Positions 16,926 to 25,694 of a stretch of 64,000 nt of DNA are shown here, piece by piece. Numbering within the stretch: position 1 is the stretch's first letter; each line of letters starts with the position of its first letter. Origin of the DNA: Ornithinimicrobium sp. F0845. Its GTDB lineage: Bacteria > Actinomycetota > Actinomycetes > Actinomycetales > Dermatophilaceae. The stretch is taken from assembly GCF_023015765.1 (NCBI RefSeq), contig NZ_JALKAL010000006.1:62001-126000 (forward strand), in the 5' to 3' direction. The notes beneath the pieces were generated by a model. It was given only the letters and a program-made list of their open reading frames with translations, did no database searches and had not been told where the DNA came from. The translations under genes were made by a program, and so were the position numbers.

Positions 16926-18457
16926 CCGAGCTGCAGTATGCCGCCAGGAGCGTCCTGCTCGCCGGTTTCGCCGGGCCGGTGGTCCCGTCCTGGCTGCCCC
17001 GGGAGGTGGGGCTGGGCCTGGGTGGCGTCTGTCTCTACGGCAACAACGTCGCACCGGGTCACGACCTCGCCGCCCTGGCCCGGTCCCTGCGCGAGCTCGC
17101 CCCGACGGCCGTGTTGGCGATCGACGAGGAGGGCGGCGACGTCACCCGGCTGCACACCACCACGGGCAGCCCGTATGCCGGGGCCGCCGTCCTCGGCCGC
17201 CTCGATGACTTAGAGGTGACCCGGCAGGTGGCCGCCGGGATCGGCGCCGAGCTGGCCGCGGCCGGCATCTGGCTCGACCTGGCGCCCTGTGCCGACGTGA
17301 ACTCCGACCCGCTCAACCCGGTCATCGGCACCCGCAGCTTCGGCGCCGACCCGGCGCTGGTGGCCCGGCACACCGAGGCATTCGTCAGGGGCCTGGCGTC
17401 CGCGGGTGTGGCGGCGAGCGTGAAGCACTTCCCGGGGCACGGCGACACCCGCACCGACTCGCACCACGGGCTGCCGACCGTGCGGGCTGCCGAGGACGTC
17501 GTGCGGCAGCGCGAGCTCGTGCCCTTCGCCGCAGCGGTCGCCGCCGGGACGCCGACCGTGATGACCTCCCACGTCGTGATCGAGGCGATCGACCCGCTGC
17601 GCCCGGCGACGTTCAGCCCGGTGGTGCTGGGCGACCTGCTGCGGGACGAGCTCGGCTTCGACGGTGTGATCGTCACCGACGCCCTCGACATGGCGGGCGC
17701 GCAGGGCACCGGTCCCGACGCGATCGGCATCCCCGGCGCAGCGGTCCGGTCACTGGCGGCCGGTGCCGACCTGCTCTGCCTCGGCCCGGAGACCACGACG
17801 GACGGGGCAGTCGTCATCGAGCAGGTCGTGGAGGCCATCCTCGCGGCGGTCGACGACGGCACGCTCCCCGCGGCCCGGCTGCTCGACGCCGCCGAGCGGG
17901 TCGCCCGGCTGCGGGAGGAGTGGGCCGTCACCCCGGCAGCCGTCGCCGCAGACGGGGCCACCGGTCTCGCGGACCCGGCCGACCCGCACTCGGTCACCCG
18001 GGTCGCCCGCGCGGCCTCGCTCCGTGCCGCGACCGCGGCCCTCTCCAACGTGCCCGTCCTGCCGGGACCGGCCGTCGTGCACGTCGACACCGCCAGCAAC
18101 CCCGCCGTGGGTGAGACGGCCTGGGGGCTGCCGTGCGGGTCCCTGCCCGGCCTCCGCTCCAGCGTCCGGTTGGTGCCGAAGGACCTGGCGAGGACCAGCC
18201 CACCGACTGGCCCGAGCCTGATCGTGGTGCGCGGTGCCACCCGCGACGAGCGGGTCTGGGAGTGGATCTGCGGGGCCGTGCGCGGCAACAACCAGACCTG
18301 GTTGGTCGAGCTGGGCTGGCCCGACCCCTGGCTCAGCGCGCTGGACCGGGTGGTCTGCACCTACGGCGCGTCGGCAGCGAGCACCGAGGCGCTGGCGAAG
18401 GCACTGACCCATGCGTCGGGGATGCCGTCGGGGAGCCTGCCGAGGAGGGGCTCATGA
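16922..18457 (+). CDS. Cytoplasmic GH3 beta-N-acetylhexosaminidase (NagZ-like)
   Basis: 511 residues without a signal peptide. The NagZ signature KHFPGHGDTRTDSHHG spans 168-183, with the Asp179-Ser-His181 dyad that acts as acid/base in N-acetylglucosaminidases of this family. The nucleophile Asp253 is in GVIVTDALDMAGA. The GH3 N-terminal domain covers about residues 10-335; the last 170 residues are a second domain not needed in short NagZ enzymes. It should cleave terminal beta-GlcNAc from imported chitooligosaccharides or muropeptide fragments. Being cytoplasmic and cotranscribed with an importer, it implies that di- or oligosaccharides are taken up intact. Confidence 0.88.
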   Translation: MTELQYAARSVLLAGFAGPVVPSWLPREVGLGLGGVCLYGNNVAPGHDLAALARSLRELAPTAVLAIDEEGGDVTRLHTTTGSPYAGAAVLGRLDDLEVTRQVAAGIGAELAAAGIWLDLAPCADVNSDPLNPVIGTRSFGADPALVARHTEAFVRGLASAGVAASVKHFPGHGDTRTDSHHGLPTVRAAEDVVRQRELVPFAAAVAAGTPTVMTSHVVIEAIDPLRPATFSPVVLGDLLRDELGFDGVIVTDALDMAGAQGTGPDAIGIPGAAVRSLAAGADLLCLGPETTTDGAVVIEQVVEAILAAVDDGTLPAARLLDAAERVARLREEWAVTPAAVAADGATGLADPADPHSVTRVARAASLRAATAALSNVPVLPGPAVVHVDTASNPAVGETAWGLPCGSLPGLRSSVRLVPKDLARTSPPTGPSLIVVRGATRDERVWEWICGAVRGNNQTWLVELGWPDPWLSALDRVVCTYGASAASTEALAKALTHASGMPSGSLPRRGS

Positions 18458-19374
18458 GCGTGCGGATCGGCATCGACATCGGCGGCACCAGGATCGACGC
18501 CGCGGCCGTCGAGGAAGGCAGCGACGGCGCCTACCGGGTCCTCACACAGCACGCGGTGCCGACCGTCCGCGGACCGGAGGGGATCACGGCCGGCCTGCGC
18601 ACGGCATACTGCCGACTCCTGGACCAGCTCGGTCCGGCCACCTCGGTGACCGGCCTGGGCATCGGGGTGCCGGGCATCGTCCGCGGCGGCACGGTCGCGC
18701 ACGCCGTCAACCTCGGGCTCGACGGACGCCCGCTCGACCTGGCGGGGCAGGCCGCGACGCTGACGGCGGTGCCGGTGCGGGTGGAGAACGACGTGAAGGC
18801 GGCGGCCTGGGGTGCGGCGCAGTGGCTGCGGGCGACCGACGGCGCGGGCCCGGACGTGGACCTGGCGCTGCTCAACGTCGGCACCGGGCTGGCCGCCGGG
18901 CTGGTCCTGGACGGCTCGCTGCGGCGGGGGACGCGGGGCCTTGCCGGGGAGATCGGCCACCTGGTCACCGACCGGTCGGGGCCGGTGTGCCCGTGCGGGA
19001 AGCGGGGGTGCCTGGAGCTCTACGCCTCCGGTGGTGGCCTGGCGCGGCGCTGGGCGGGGTCGGCGGCGCAGCTCATGACGGCTGCGGCGGCGGGTGATAC
19101 CAACGCGCAGACGGTTCGCGACGACCTGGTGGCGGGGCTGGCGCAGGCGGTGCGGATCCTCGTCCAGGCGACCGACGTCGCGCAGGTCGTCCTGGCCGGC
19201 GGAGTGGTCACCTCGACACCCGCGCTGCAGGGTGCGCTGCTGGCCGAGCTGCGTAGCCACGGCACCGACTCCGGCTTCGAGCAGCACCTGGCGGTGCACG
19301 AGCGGGTGCGGTGGCTGCCCGAGGACTACCCGGCCGGGTCGGTCGGCGCCGCCCTGCTGCCTGCGGGGGAGTAG
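18454..19374 (+). CDS. ROK-family sugar kinase (N-acetylglucosamine/glucosamine kinase candidate)
   Basis: 306 residues. The phosphate-binding loop is IGIDIGGTRIDAAAV; GLGIGVPGIVRGGTV, VENDVKAAAWGAAQW (catalytic Asp in END) and the zinc motif CPCGKRGCLE follow. There is no HTH domain, so it is a kinase rather than a repressor. Between a hexosaminidase and GlcN-6-P deaminase, its probable job is to phosphorylate the monosaccharide released in the cytosol. GlcNAc and GlcN are the leading substrates; family membership does not separate them from glucose or ManNAc. Overlaps the preceding gene by ATGA. Confidence 0.85.
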   Translation: MSVRIGIDIGGTRIDAAAVEEGSDGAYRVLTQHAVPTVRGPEGITAGLRTAYCRLLDQLGPATSVTGLGIGVPGIVRGGTVAHAVNLGLDGRPLDLAGQAATLTAVPVRVENDVKAAAWGAAQWLRATDGAGPDVDLALLNVGTGLAAGLVLDGSLRRGTRGLAGEIGHLVTDRSGPVCPCGKRGCLELYASGGGLARRWAGSAAQLMTAAAAGDTNAQTVRDDLVAGLAQAVRILVQATDVAQVVLAGGVVTSTPALQGALLAELRSHGTDSGFEQHLAVHERVRWLPEDYPAGSVGAALLPAGE

Positions 19375-19377
19375 GCC

Positions 19378-20145
19378 GTGGAGGTCGTCATCACCGCGAC
19401 ACCGCGCGAGGCGGGGCTTCTCGTGGCGGACATCCTGGAGCGCACCGTCCGGGCGGGAGCAACGCTGGGGTTGGCGACCGGTTCCTCGCCGGAGCCGGCC
19501 TACGAGGAGCTGGTGCGGCGCCACCGCGAGGAGGGGCTGGACTTCGGGGGGTGCCGGGCGTTCCTGCTGGATGAGTATGTCGGGATCCCCGCCGACCACC
19601 CCCAGTCCTACCACCGGACGATCCGGCGGATGCTGACCGACCGGGTGGGGCTGACCAGCGTGGACGGCCCGGACGGGACCGCCGCGGACCTGCCCGCCGA
19701 GGCTGCGTCATACGAGGAGAGAATCCGGCGGGCCGGGGGCATCGACGTGCAGCTGCTGGGGCTGGGCACCGACGGGCACCTCGGGTTCAACGAGCCCGGG
19801 TCCTCGCTGGCCTCGCGCACCCGGGTGAAGACGCTGACCGAGCAGACGCTCTCGGACAACAGCCGCTTCTTCGCGGGCGAGGTCGTGCCGCACCACGTGC
19901 TGACCCAGGGGCTGGGCACCATCTCCCAGGCGCGACACCTGGTGCTCGTGGCGACCGGCGCGGGCAAGTCCGGGGCGCTGGCGGCGGCGGTGGAGGGGCC
20001 GGTCAGCGCGTCCTGCCCCGCGTCGGTGCTGCAGCTGCACCCGCACGTGACGGTGGTGGTCGACGAGGCCGCGGCTGCGCGGCTCGAGCACGCCGACTAC
20101 TACCGGTTCGCACACGAGCACAAGCCCGACTGGCAGGGCTACTGA
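19378..20145 (+). CDS. nagB: Glucosamine-6-phosphate deaminase
   Basis: 255 residues from a GTG start three bases after the kinase stop. Family motifs: LGLATGSSPEPAYEEL (phosphate loop), FLLDEYVGIPADHPQSY (the catalytic Asp-Glu), QLLGLGTDGHLGFNEPGSSL (catalytic His and Glu), and VPHHVLTQGLGTISQARHLV. It converts GlcN-6-P to fructose-6-P and ammonia, feeding amino sugars into glycolysis. The deacetylase NagA, needed if GlcNAc-6-P is the intermediate, is not in the operon. It appears to be the last gene; a hairpin-capable GC block follows. Confidence 0.93.
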   Translation: MEVVITATPREAGLLVADILERTVRAGATLGLATGSSPEPAYEELVRRHREEGLDFGGCRAFLLDEYVGIPADHPQSYHRTIRRMLTDRVGLTSVDGPDGTAADLPAEAASYEERIRRAGGIDVQLLGLGTDGHLGFNEPGSSLASRTRVKTLTEQTLSDNSRFFAGEVVPHHVLTQGLGTISQARHLVLVATGAGKSGALAAAVEGPVSASCPASVLQLHPHVTVVVDEAAAARLEHADYYRFAHEHKPDWQGY

Positions 20146-20198
20146 GCCCGCCGACCCCCTGCCTGACGGTCGCTCCCCGCCGATGCCGGGGCGGGCAC
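20146..20198 (+). terminator. Possible terminator after nagB
   Basis: GCCCGCC directly after the nagB stop can pair with GGCGGGC near 20190-20196, and an inner CCCCG/CGGGG stem (20175-20191) can form instead. No U-tract. Weak evidence. Confidence 0.35.
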
Positions 20199-20207
20199 AA
20201 TGGGAAG

Positions 20208-20648
20208 ATGGAGCAGAGCATCACGGTCGACATCACCGCCCCGCCCGAGCGGGTGTGGGCGGTCCTGTGCGACGTGGAGAGCTGGCCGGAGTGGACGCCG
20301 ACGGTGACCTCGGTGCGCCGGCTCGACGAGGGCCTGCTCCGCGTGGGAAGCCGTGCGGTAGTCAATCAGCCGCGCCTCCCCGAGACCGAGTATGTCGTCA
20401 CTGAGCTCGAGCCCGATCGCTCGTTCACCTGGGTGGCCAGCGCGCCGGGGGTGCGCACGACGGCCCGACATCTCGTCGATCCGCTTCCCGAGGGTGGTGC
20501 CCGGGTGAGGCTGTCGGTGGCGCAGGCCGGGTTGTTGGGGGTGGTGATGGGCCGCTTCCTCCGGGGACTCACGGACCGCTACCTCGCCAACGAGGCCAAC
20601 GGACTCCGGGCGCGGGCCGAGCAGGACGGGTCCGAGCAGGAGGTTTGA
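20208..20648 (+). CDS. SRPBCC (START/Bet v1-like) family protein
   Basis: 146 residues: MEQSITVDITAPPERVWAVL, CDVESWPEWTPTVTSVRRLD and then VVTELEPDRSFTWVASAPG and ARHLVDPLPEGGARVRLSV make a standard polyketide_cyc2/SRPBCC pattern (helix-grip fold with a hydrophobic pocket). Such proteins bind small lipophilic ligands; some are toxin-like or cyclases, most have no assigned role. It stands alone on the + strand between nagB and the helicase gene. Confidence 0.85.
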   Translation: MEQSITVDITAPPERVWAVLCDVESWPEWTPTVTSVRRLDEGLLRVGSRAVVNQPRLPETEYVVTELEPDRSFTWVASAPGVRTTARHLVDPLPEGGARVRLSVAQAGLLGVVMGRFLRGLTDRYLANEANGLRARAEQDGSEQEV

Positions 20649-20744
20649 CCACCGCCCCGGAACCCTGCGCGTGCCGGCCCTGAATCGGTGGGCTCTGACT
20701 CGGTGGGCTCTGGTAGGCATAGGGCACCCGACGAAGGAGTCGCT

Positions 20745-22409
20745 GTGCCAGCGCGTTGCATCCCGCCAGATCCCGCCTTCACCACCCAGTCTGAGCGGGA
20801 GGTGTGGGAGGCCCTGCGCCAGCAGCTGGGCGACGACGCCGTCCTGATGGCCAACCTGCGGCTGCTCGACGACGAGGGTGACCACGAGATCGACCTGGTC
20901 GCGATGATCCCCGGCGCGGGCATCGTTGTCATCGAGGTCAAGGGCGCGACGGTCTCCCAGGACCCCCAGGGTCAGTGGCAGCTACGCAGCAGGGAGGGCA
21001 CCCGCCGCATCGACCCGGCCGGGCAGCTGACCCGCAGCAAGTACGCACTGGTCCACTACATCGAGAACGACCCGCACTGGTCCCGCACCCGGGTGCGGTG
21101 GGGGCACGCCCTCGTCACGCCATACACCCACATCGACGAGGGCTTCTCGAGTCCGGACCTGCCTCGTTTCGCGATCCACGGGAGGGACGACCTGCCGCAC
21201 CTGGCGGAGCGGCTGGCGACGGCGCTGCAACGGCAGGAGACCGGGCACCGCGTGCCGAGCGACGAGGACGTCGAGGCGGTCCTGACCATCTGGCGGGGTC
21301 GTCACCGGATCGGGTCCTCGGTCGTCGCCGAGGCCGACGAGCGCGAGGCGACGGTCGACCGGTTGACCCAGGAGCAGGCGATGCTGCTGCGGGTCACCCG
21401 GCTGCTCAGACGGGTCGACATCCGTGGGGGAGCCGGCAGCGGCAAGACGGTGCTCGCGCTGAGCCAGGCCAAGGAGCTGACCCGGGGGAGCGGCACCGAG
21501 GGGCGTCCGGCCCAGCGGGCGGCGCTCCTGTGCTACTCCATCGGGCTGGCGACCTACCTGCAGCGGGAGATCGCTGCGGCACCCCGCAAGCACCGGCCGG
21601 CCTACGTCGGCACCTTCCACGGGCTCGGCATGACCTGGGGTGCGCCGGACGGTGATCGCACGGACAGCCCGTTCTGGGAGGACGAGCTGCCGGCGATCAT
21701 GCTCGAGCTCGCGCAGCAGCTGCCCGAGAAGGAGAAGTTCGACTCGATCGTCGTCGATGAGGCCCAGGACTTCGCGGAGTCGTGGTGGGCGCCGCTGCTG
21801 GCGGCCCTGCGGGATCCCGACGAGGGCGGGCTCTACATCTACTCCGACGAGAACCAGCGGCTGTTCCCGCGCTTCGGCCGGCCGCCGATCGAGCTCGTGC
21901 CGCTGGTCCTGGACCACAACCTGCGCAACACCCGGCCGATCGCCGAGTCGTTCGAGTCGCTCGCGCCCTCGCGGATGCGGTCGCTGGGCGGTGACGGGCC
22001 CGACGTCACCTTCGTCCCGGCGTCGGCCGAGGACGCGCTCGACCTGGCCGACGACCAGGTGGACCGGCTGCTCGACGAGGGTTGGGAGCCGCGTCACGTC
22101 GCGCTCATCACCACGAAGTCGCGGCACCCGGTCCAGCTGGACCTGCAGGAGTCACGCGGTGACGAGGGCTACTGGGAGAGCTTCTGGGACGAGGACGAGG
22201 TCTTCTACGGGACGGTTCTCGGGTGCAAGGGCATGGAGCGCCGCGGGGTGGTGCTCTGCATCAACTCCGCCGACACCGAACGCGCGCGTGAGCGGCTGTA
22301 TGTCGGGATGTCCCGGGCCACGGACCGGCTCATCGTCGTGGGCGACCCGGACTGGATCCGTGAGGTGGGCGGCGAGCGGGTCGCCCGGCGCCTGGGTGTC
22401 ACGCCCTGA
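20745..22409 (+). CDS. NERD-domain superfamily I (UvrD/Rep-like) helicase
   Basis: 554 residues. The N-terminus is a NERD nuclease-related domain (DHEIDLVAMIPGAGIVVIEV-K-G, with the E-I-D and E-V-K of a PD-(D/E)xK-like site). The helicase part has Walker A GGAGSGKTVLAL, Walker B IVVDEAQDF, YIYSDENQRLF, LDHNLRNT and the C-terminal ERLYVGMSRATDRLIVVGD motif VI. The protein is shorter than full UvrD helicases and lacks large 1B/2B insertions, as usual for NERD helicases. The GTG start is chosen because AAGGAG lies six bases upstream; the longer frame would add 19 residues without an SD. A DNA-repair or defence-related role is plausible. Confidence 0.85.
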   Translation: MPARCIPPDPAFTTQSEREVWEALRQQLGDDAVLMANLRLLDDEGDHEIDLVAMIPGAGIVVIEVKGATVSQDPQGQWQLRSREGTRRIDPAGQLTRSKYALVHYIENDPHWSRTRVRWGHALVTPYTHIDEGFSSPDLPRFAIHGRDDLPHLAERLATALQRQETGHRVPSDEDVEAVLTIWRGRHRIGSSVVAEADEREATVDRLTQEQAMLLRVTRLLRRVDIRGGAGSGKTVLALSQAKELTRGSGTEGRPAQRAALLCYSIGLATYLQREIAAAPRKHRPAYVGTFHGLGMTWGAPDGDRTDSPFWEDELPAIMLELAQQLPEKEKFDSIVVDEAQDFAESWWAPLLAALRDPDEGGLYIYSDENQRLFPRFGRPPIELVPLVLDHNLRNTRPIAESFESLAPSRMRSLGGDGPDVTFVPASAEDALDLADDQVDRLLDEGWEPRHVALITTKSRHPVQLDLQESRGDEGYWESFWDEDEVFYGTVLGCKGMERRGVVLCINSADTERARERLYVGMSRATDRLIVVGDPDWIREVGGERVARRLGVTP

Positions 22410-22765
22410 CGGCCGGCCGCCGACGGACACGTCGCCCGGGTCGTGGAGGCCAGGATCCGTCGAGCGCGGCGGCCGAGGTCGCTGAGGTCCACTCGTCCGG
22501 CATCGGCTGCGGCAGCCAGCCGCTCAGCAAGGTCCAGCGCCTCGTCGAGCTCCGGCCCGACGATCGCGGAGTCCTGTCCCATGTCGCGCAGGATCGTCGT
22601 CTCGGTCCGTGAGGCGATCAACGGGTCGGCGACCCCCTCGATCCAGACCCTGGTGCGGTGGCCGTCCCCACGTTCCTCGCCGGTGATCCGCTCGAGCGCG
22701 TAGATGCGGTCCGCGCGGGCGAACTTGCCGAAGCCCAGCGCGATCATCCGCGTGTCGGAGGTCAT
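22205..22765 (-). CDS. RemA/DUF370-like small protein with an apparently run-on C-terminus
   Basis: The N-terminal 60 residues (RMIALGFGKFARADRIYAL, GHRTRVWIEGVADPLIASRT, ETTILRDMG) resemble the RemA/DUF370 fold: IxxGFGxxxxAxRI followed by R-TR-V-V. Actinobacterial versions continue with a short acidic helix, seen here as ELDEALDLAERLAAAADAG and ending near RRARRIL. From there the open frame continues about 75 codons antisense to the helicase 3' end with no protein-like character, so the natural stop may have been lost or shifted. RemA is a DNA-binding regulator of matrix genes in Bacillus; function here is not established. The start is the ATG at 22763-22765; a GTG five codons upstream is possible. 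Confidence 0.6.
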   Translation of the reverse strand: MTSDTRMIALGFGKFARADRIYALERITGEERGDGHRTRVWIEGVADPLIASRTETTILRDMGQDSAIVGPELDEALDLAERLAAAADAGRVDLSDLGRRARRILASTTRATCPSAAGRQGVTPRRRATRSPPTSRIQSGSPTTMSRSVARDIPTYSRSRARSVSAELMQSTTPRRSMPLHPRTVP

Positions 22766-22776
22766 GACCCATCTTG

Positions 22777-22814
22777 GCACTCACTGCTGGTGCAGCGCAC
22801 TCACTGCTGGTGCA
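22777..22814 (+). repeat. Two direct copies of an 18-bp unit, 20 bases apart
   Basis: GCACTCACTGCTGGTGCA occurs at 22777-22794 and again at 22797-22814. Each copy starts GCAC and ends GGTGCA, so GCAC/GTGC form short internal dyads. The pair lies between the divergent RemA-like gene and the LuxR-type regulator gene and is about two helical turns apart. That suits a regulator-binding site, although it also resembles the other gene-end repeats in this window. Confidence 0.75.
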
Positions 22815-22900
22815 CCGCAGCGCGGCAGGACATGATGTGTCCGACCACTGGACGCGGGACGGCGGCGGCACGATGACGGTGACAGGCAGCGGGCGCGGGG

Positions 22901-25618
22901 ATGGTTGACGCGCTGCTGGAGACTAAGCTGCTCCGCCCCCGACCACGTCGTGGCACGGTGCCACGGAGGCGCCTGGCGAGCCTGCTCGCGCGCGCGGACG
23001 AGGCGCCCGTCACCCTTGTCTCGGCTCCGGCCGGGTTCGGCAAGACCACCCTGGTCGAGTCGTGGCTGCGCCCGGGAGACAGGCCGGTCGCATGGGTCTC
23101 CCTCGATGAGGGTGACCGCCGGCTGACGTCCTTCATGTCCTACGTCCTCACCGCACTCGACCGGACGGTGCCGGGGTCGGCCGGCGCGGCCCTCACCCTG
23201 TGGAGGTCCGGCCAGGCGCCGGCCGAGACCATGCTCGCCGGGGTCCTCAACGAGCTGAGCGTGCATGACGGGGACCTCACCCTGGTCCTGGACGACTACC
23301 ACCTCGCGGACGGCCCGGAGGTCGCGGAGGTGCTCGCCTTTGTCGTCGATCACCTGCCACCGCAGCTGCACCTCGTCCTGAGCACGAGGTCCGATCCCGC
23401 GCTTCCTCTGCCTCGCCTGCGCGCCCGCGGCGAGCTCGTCGAGATCCGTGCGGCCGACCTACGCTTCGATGGCGACGAGGTCGCGGCCTATCTCAACGAC
23501 CTCCACGACCTCGATCTGCCCGCCGCGGCGGTCGCGGCGCTCGAGACCCGCACCGAGGGCTGGGTGACCGCCCTCCAGCTCGCCGTGCTCTCGCTGCGCG
23601 ACCGGGCGGACCCCCAGCGGTTCATCGACCGTTTCACCGGGGATGCGCGCTTCGTCGTCGACTACCTCGTCGAGGAGGTCTTGCACCGACAGCCCGACGA
23701 CGTGCGCCGCTTTCTGCTCGACACCTCCGTCCTCGAGCGGCTCACGGCCTCGTTGTGCGACGCGTTGTCCGACCAACCGGGGCGTGGGCTCTCGATGCTC
23801 GAACAGCTGGAGCGCGACAACCTGTTCGTGGTCCCGCTGGACGAGCACAGATCCTGGTTCCGCTATCACCACCTGTTCGCCGACGTCCTCCGTGCCCATC
23901 TGCGTCGGGAACGGCCCGGGGACATCCCCGAGCTGCACCGCCGTGCCAGCCGGTGGTTCGCCCAGGAAGGTGCTGTCGAGGCCGCGGTGCGGCACGCCCT
24001 CGCCGCGGGCGACGACGCCACGGCCGCGGAGCTGGCGGAGGAGGCGATCCCGGACCTGCGGCGCAGAAGGAGAGAGGACGTCATACTGCGCTGGGTCGAC
24101 GACCTGCCCGCAGGGGTGGTGCGTGACCGTCCGGTTCTCGCGATCGGGTTGGTGGGTGGCCTGATGGCCAGCAACGACTTCGCGGGCGTCGAGGCACGGT
24201 TGACCGACGTCGAGGCCATGCTGGCCAGGCCGGCGTCGGAGCTGGTCGTCGTGGATCCGGGGGAGCTCGCGTCAGTGCCCGCCCGCGTCGAGATGTACCG
24301 GGCCGCCCTGGCACTGGTGTCAGGAGACCCCGCAGCGACGATCAGCCACGCGCACCGGGCCATCGCGGCGGCACCCGCAGGCGACCACCTGTCCCTGGCG
24401 GCAGCCTCCGGGCTCGCGGGCCTGGCCTCCTGGGCGACCGGCGACATCGTCACGGCGCACGAGTCGTATGTCGTGTGCGCGGCCGGACTCGAACGTGCCG
24501 ACCACATCGCCGACGTGCTGGGCTGCTCGCTCACCATCGCCGACCTGGAGCTCGCGCTGGGGCGCCTGGGCGACGCCGACCGCACCCTGCGTCGAGCCCT
24601 GGATCTTGCGCGACGTCGTGGCAGTGACGGAGAGGTCCTGCGGGGCACGGCGGACATGCTGGTCGCGTTGAGCCGGGTCGCCTGGCACCGCGACGACCTG
24701 CCCGCCGCCGCCGAGCTCCTGCGCCGGGCGGACGCACTCGGTGAGTCCGCTGGCCTGCCGCAGAACCCGTACCGCTGGCGCGTGGCGATGGCACGACTGC
24801 GCGCCGCCGAGCGTGACTGGCCTGCGGCGCTGGAGTTGATCAACGACGCGGAACGGGTCTACGTCGGGGACTTCTCCCCGCCGGTGCACCCCGTCCACGC
24901 CACCCGCGCCCGGATGCTCGCCGCCTCCGGTGACCTCGCGCTGGCCCGCAGCTGGGTCAGGGAGCACGGCGTGGCGGCCGGTGACGACCTGAGCTACCTG
25001 CGGGAGTACGAGCACGTCACGCTGGCCCGCATCCTGCTCGCCGGGCAACGGGCGACCGGCGAGACAGGAAGTCTCCACGAGGCCATCGTGCTGCTGGACC
25101 GGTTGCTCGACGGGGCTGAGGCTGGCGGTCGCGGAGGTACGGTCATCGAGATCGAGGTCCTGCGCGCGCTCGCGCACCACTCGGCGGGCGCGGACCAGCC
25201 GGCACTGGCGGCGCTCGAGCGTGCCGTTGACCTGGCCGAGCCTGACGGCTGGCTCCGGTTCTTCCTCGAGCCCGGCCCCGGGATGGGCGAGCTGCTGGGT
25301 GACCTGGCCCGCCGCCGACCCGACTCGGAGCTCGTGGTGCGGCTCCTTGAGCGGCGAGCTGACGGCATACTGCCCCGCGAGGTGACCCGGGAGGCTCGCG
25401 GGACACTGCCGGACCCGCTGAGCGAGCGCGAGCTCGACGTGCTGCGCCTCCTCGGCTCCGACCTCGGCGGGCCCGCGATCGCGCGCGAGCTGTTCGTCTC
25501 GCTCAACACCGTGCGGACGCACACCCGGCACATCTACACCAAGCTCGGGGTCAACAACCGCCGGGCGGCCATCAGCAGGGCGCACCAGCTCGGGCTGCTG
25601 ACCCGGACCGCACGCTGA
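22901..25618 (+). CDS. Large LuxR-family STAND (LAL/MalT-type) transcriptional regulator
   Basis: 905 residues. N-terminal NTPase: Walker A SAPAGFGKTT (41-50) and Walker B TLVLDDYHLA (127-136), followed by an arginine-bearing HLVLSTRSDPALPLPRLRAR segment. A helical TPR-like middle (about 380-830) senses the inducer in MalT-type proteins. The C-terminal LuxR HTH is at about 840-905: PLSERELDVLRLLGSDL, IARELFVSLNTVRTHTRHIY, TKLGVNNRRAAISRA. Such STAND regulators switch on ATP plus a small inducer and activate neighbouring or distant genes. The 18-bp direct repeats upstream and the DUF4386 pair downstream are candidate targets. Confidence 0.9.
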   Translation: MVDALLETKLLRPRPRRGTVPRRRLASLLARADEAPVTLVSAPAGFGKTTLVESWLRPGDRPVAWVSLDEGDRRLTSFMSYVLTALDRTVPGSAGAALTLWRSGQAPAETMLAGVLNELSVHDGDLTLVLDDYHLADGPEVAEVLAFVVDHLPPQLHLVLSTRSDPALPLPRLRARGELVEIRAADLRFDGDEVAAYLNDLHDLDLPAAAVAALETRTEGWVTALQLAVLSLRDRADPQRFIDRFTGDARFVVDYLVEEVLHRQPDDVRRFLLDTSVLERLTASLCDALSDQPGRGLSMLEQLERDNLFVVPLDEHRSWFRYHHLFADVLRAHLRRERPGDIPELHRRASRWFAQEGAVEAAVRHALAAGDDATAAELAEEAIPDLRRRRREDVILRWVDDLPAGVVRDRPVLAIGLVGGLMASNDFAGVEARLTDVEAMLARPASELVVVDPGELASVPARVEMYRAALALVSGDPAATISHAHRAIAAAPAGDHLSLAAASGLAGLASWATGDIVTAHESYVVCAAGLERADHIADVLGCSLTIADLELALGRLGDADRTLRRALDLARRRGSDGEVLRGTADMLVALSRVAWHRDDLPAAAELLRRADALGESAGLPQNPYRWRVAMARLRAAERDWPAALELINDAERVYVGDFSPPVHPVHATRARMLAASGDLALARSWVREHGVAAGDDLSYLREYEHVTLARILLAGQRATGETGSLHEAIVLLDRLLDGAEAGGRGGTVIEIEVLRALAHHSAGADQPALAALERAVDLAEPDGWLRFFLEPGPGMGELLGDLARRRPDSELVVRLLERRADGILPREVTREARGTLPDPLSERELDVLRLLGSDLGGPAIARELFVSLNTVRTHTRHIYTKLGVNNRRAAISRAHQLGLLTRTAR

Positions 25619-25694
25619 GCCCGGACAGCATCACCACCCGGATCACCAGATGAGGTGACGACGGCTCACCAGCTCCGCTCCTAACGTCCCGGGC

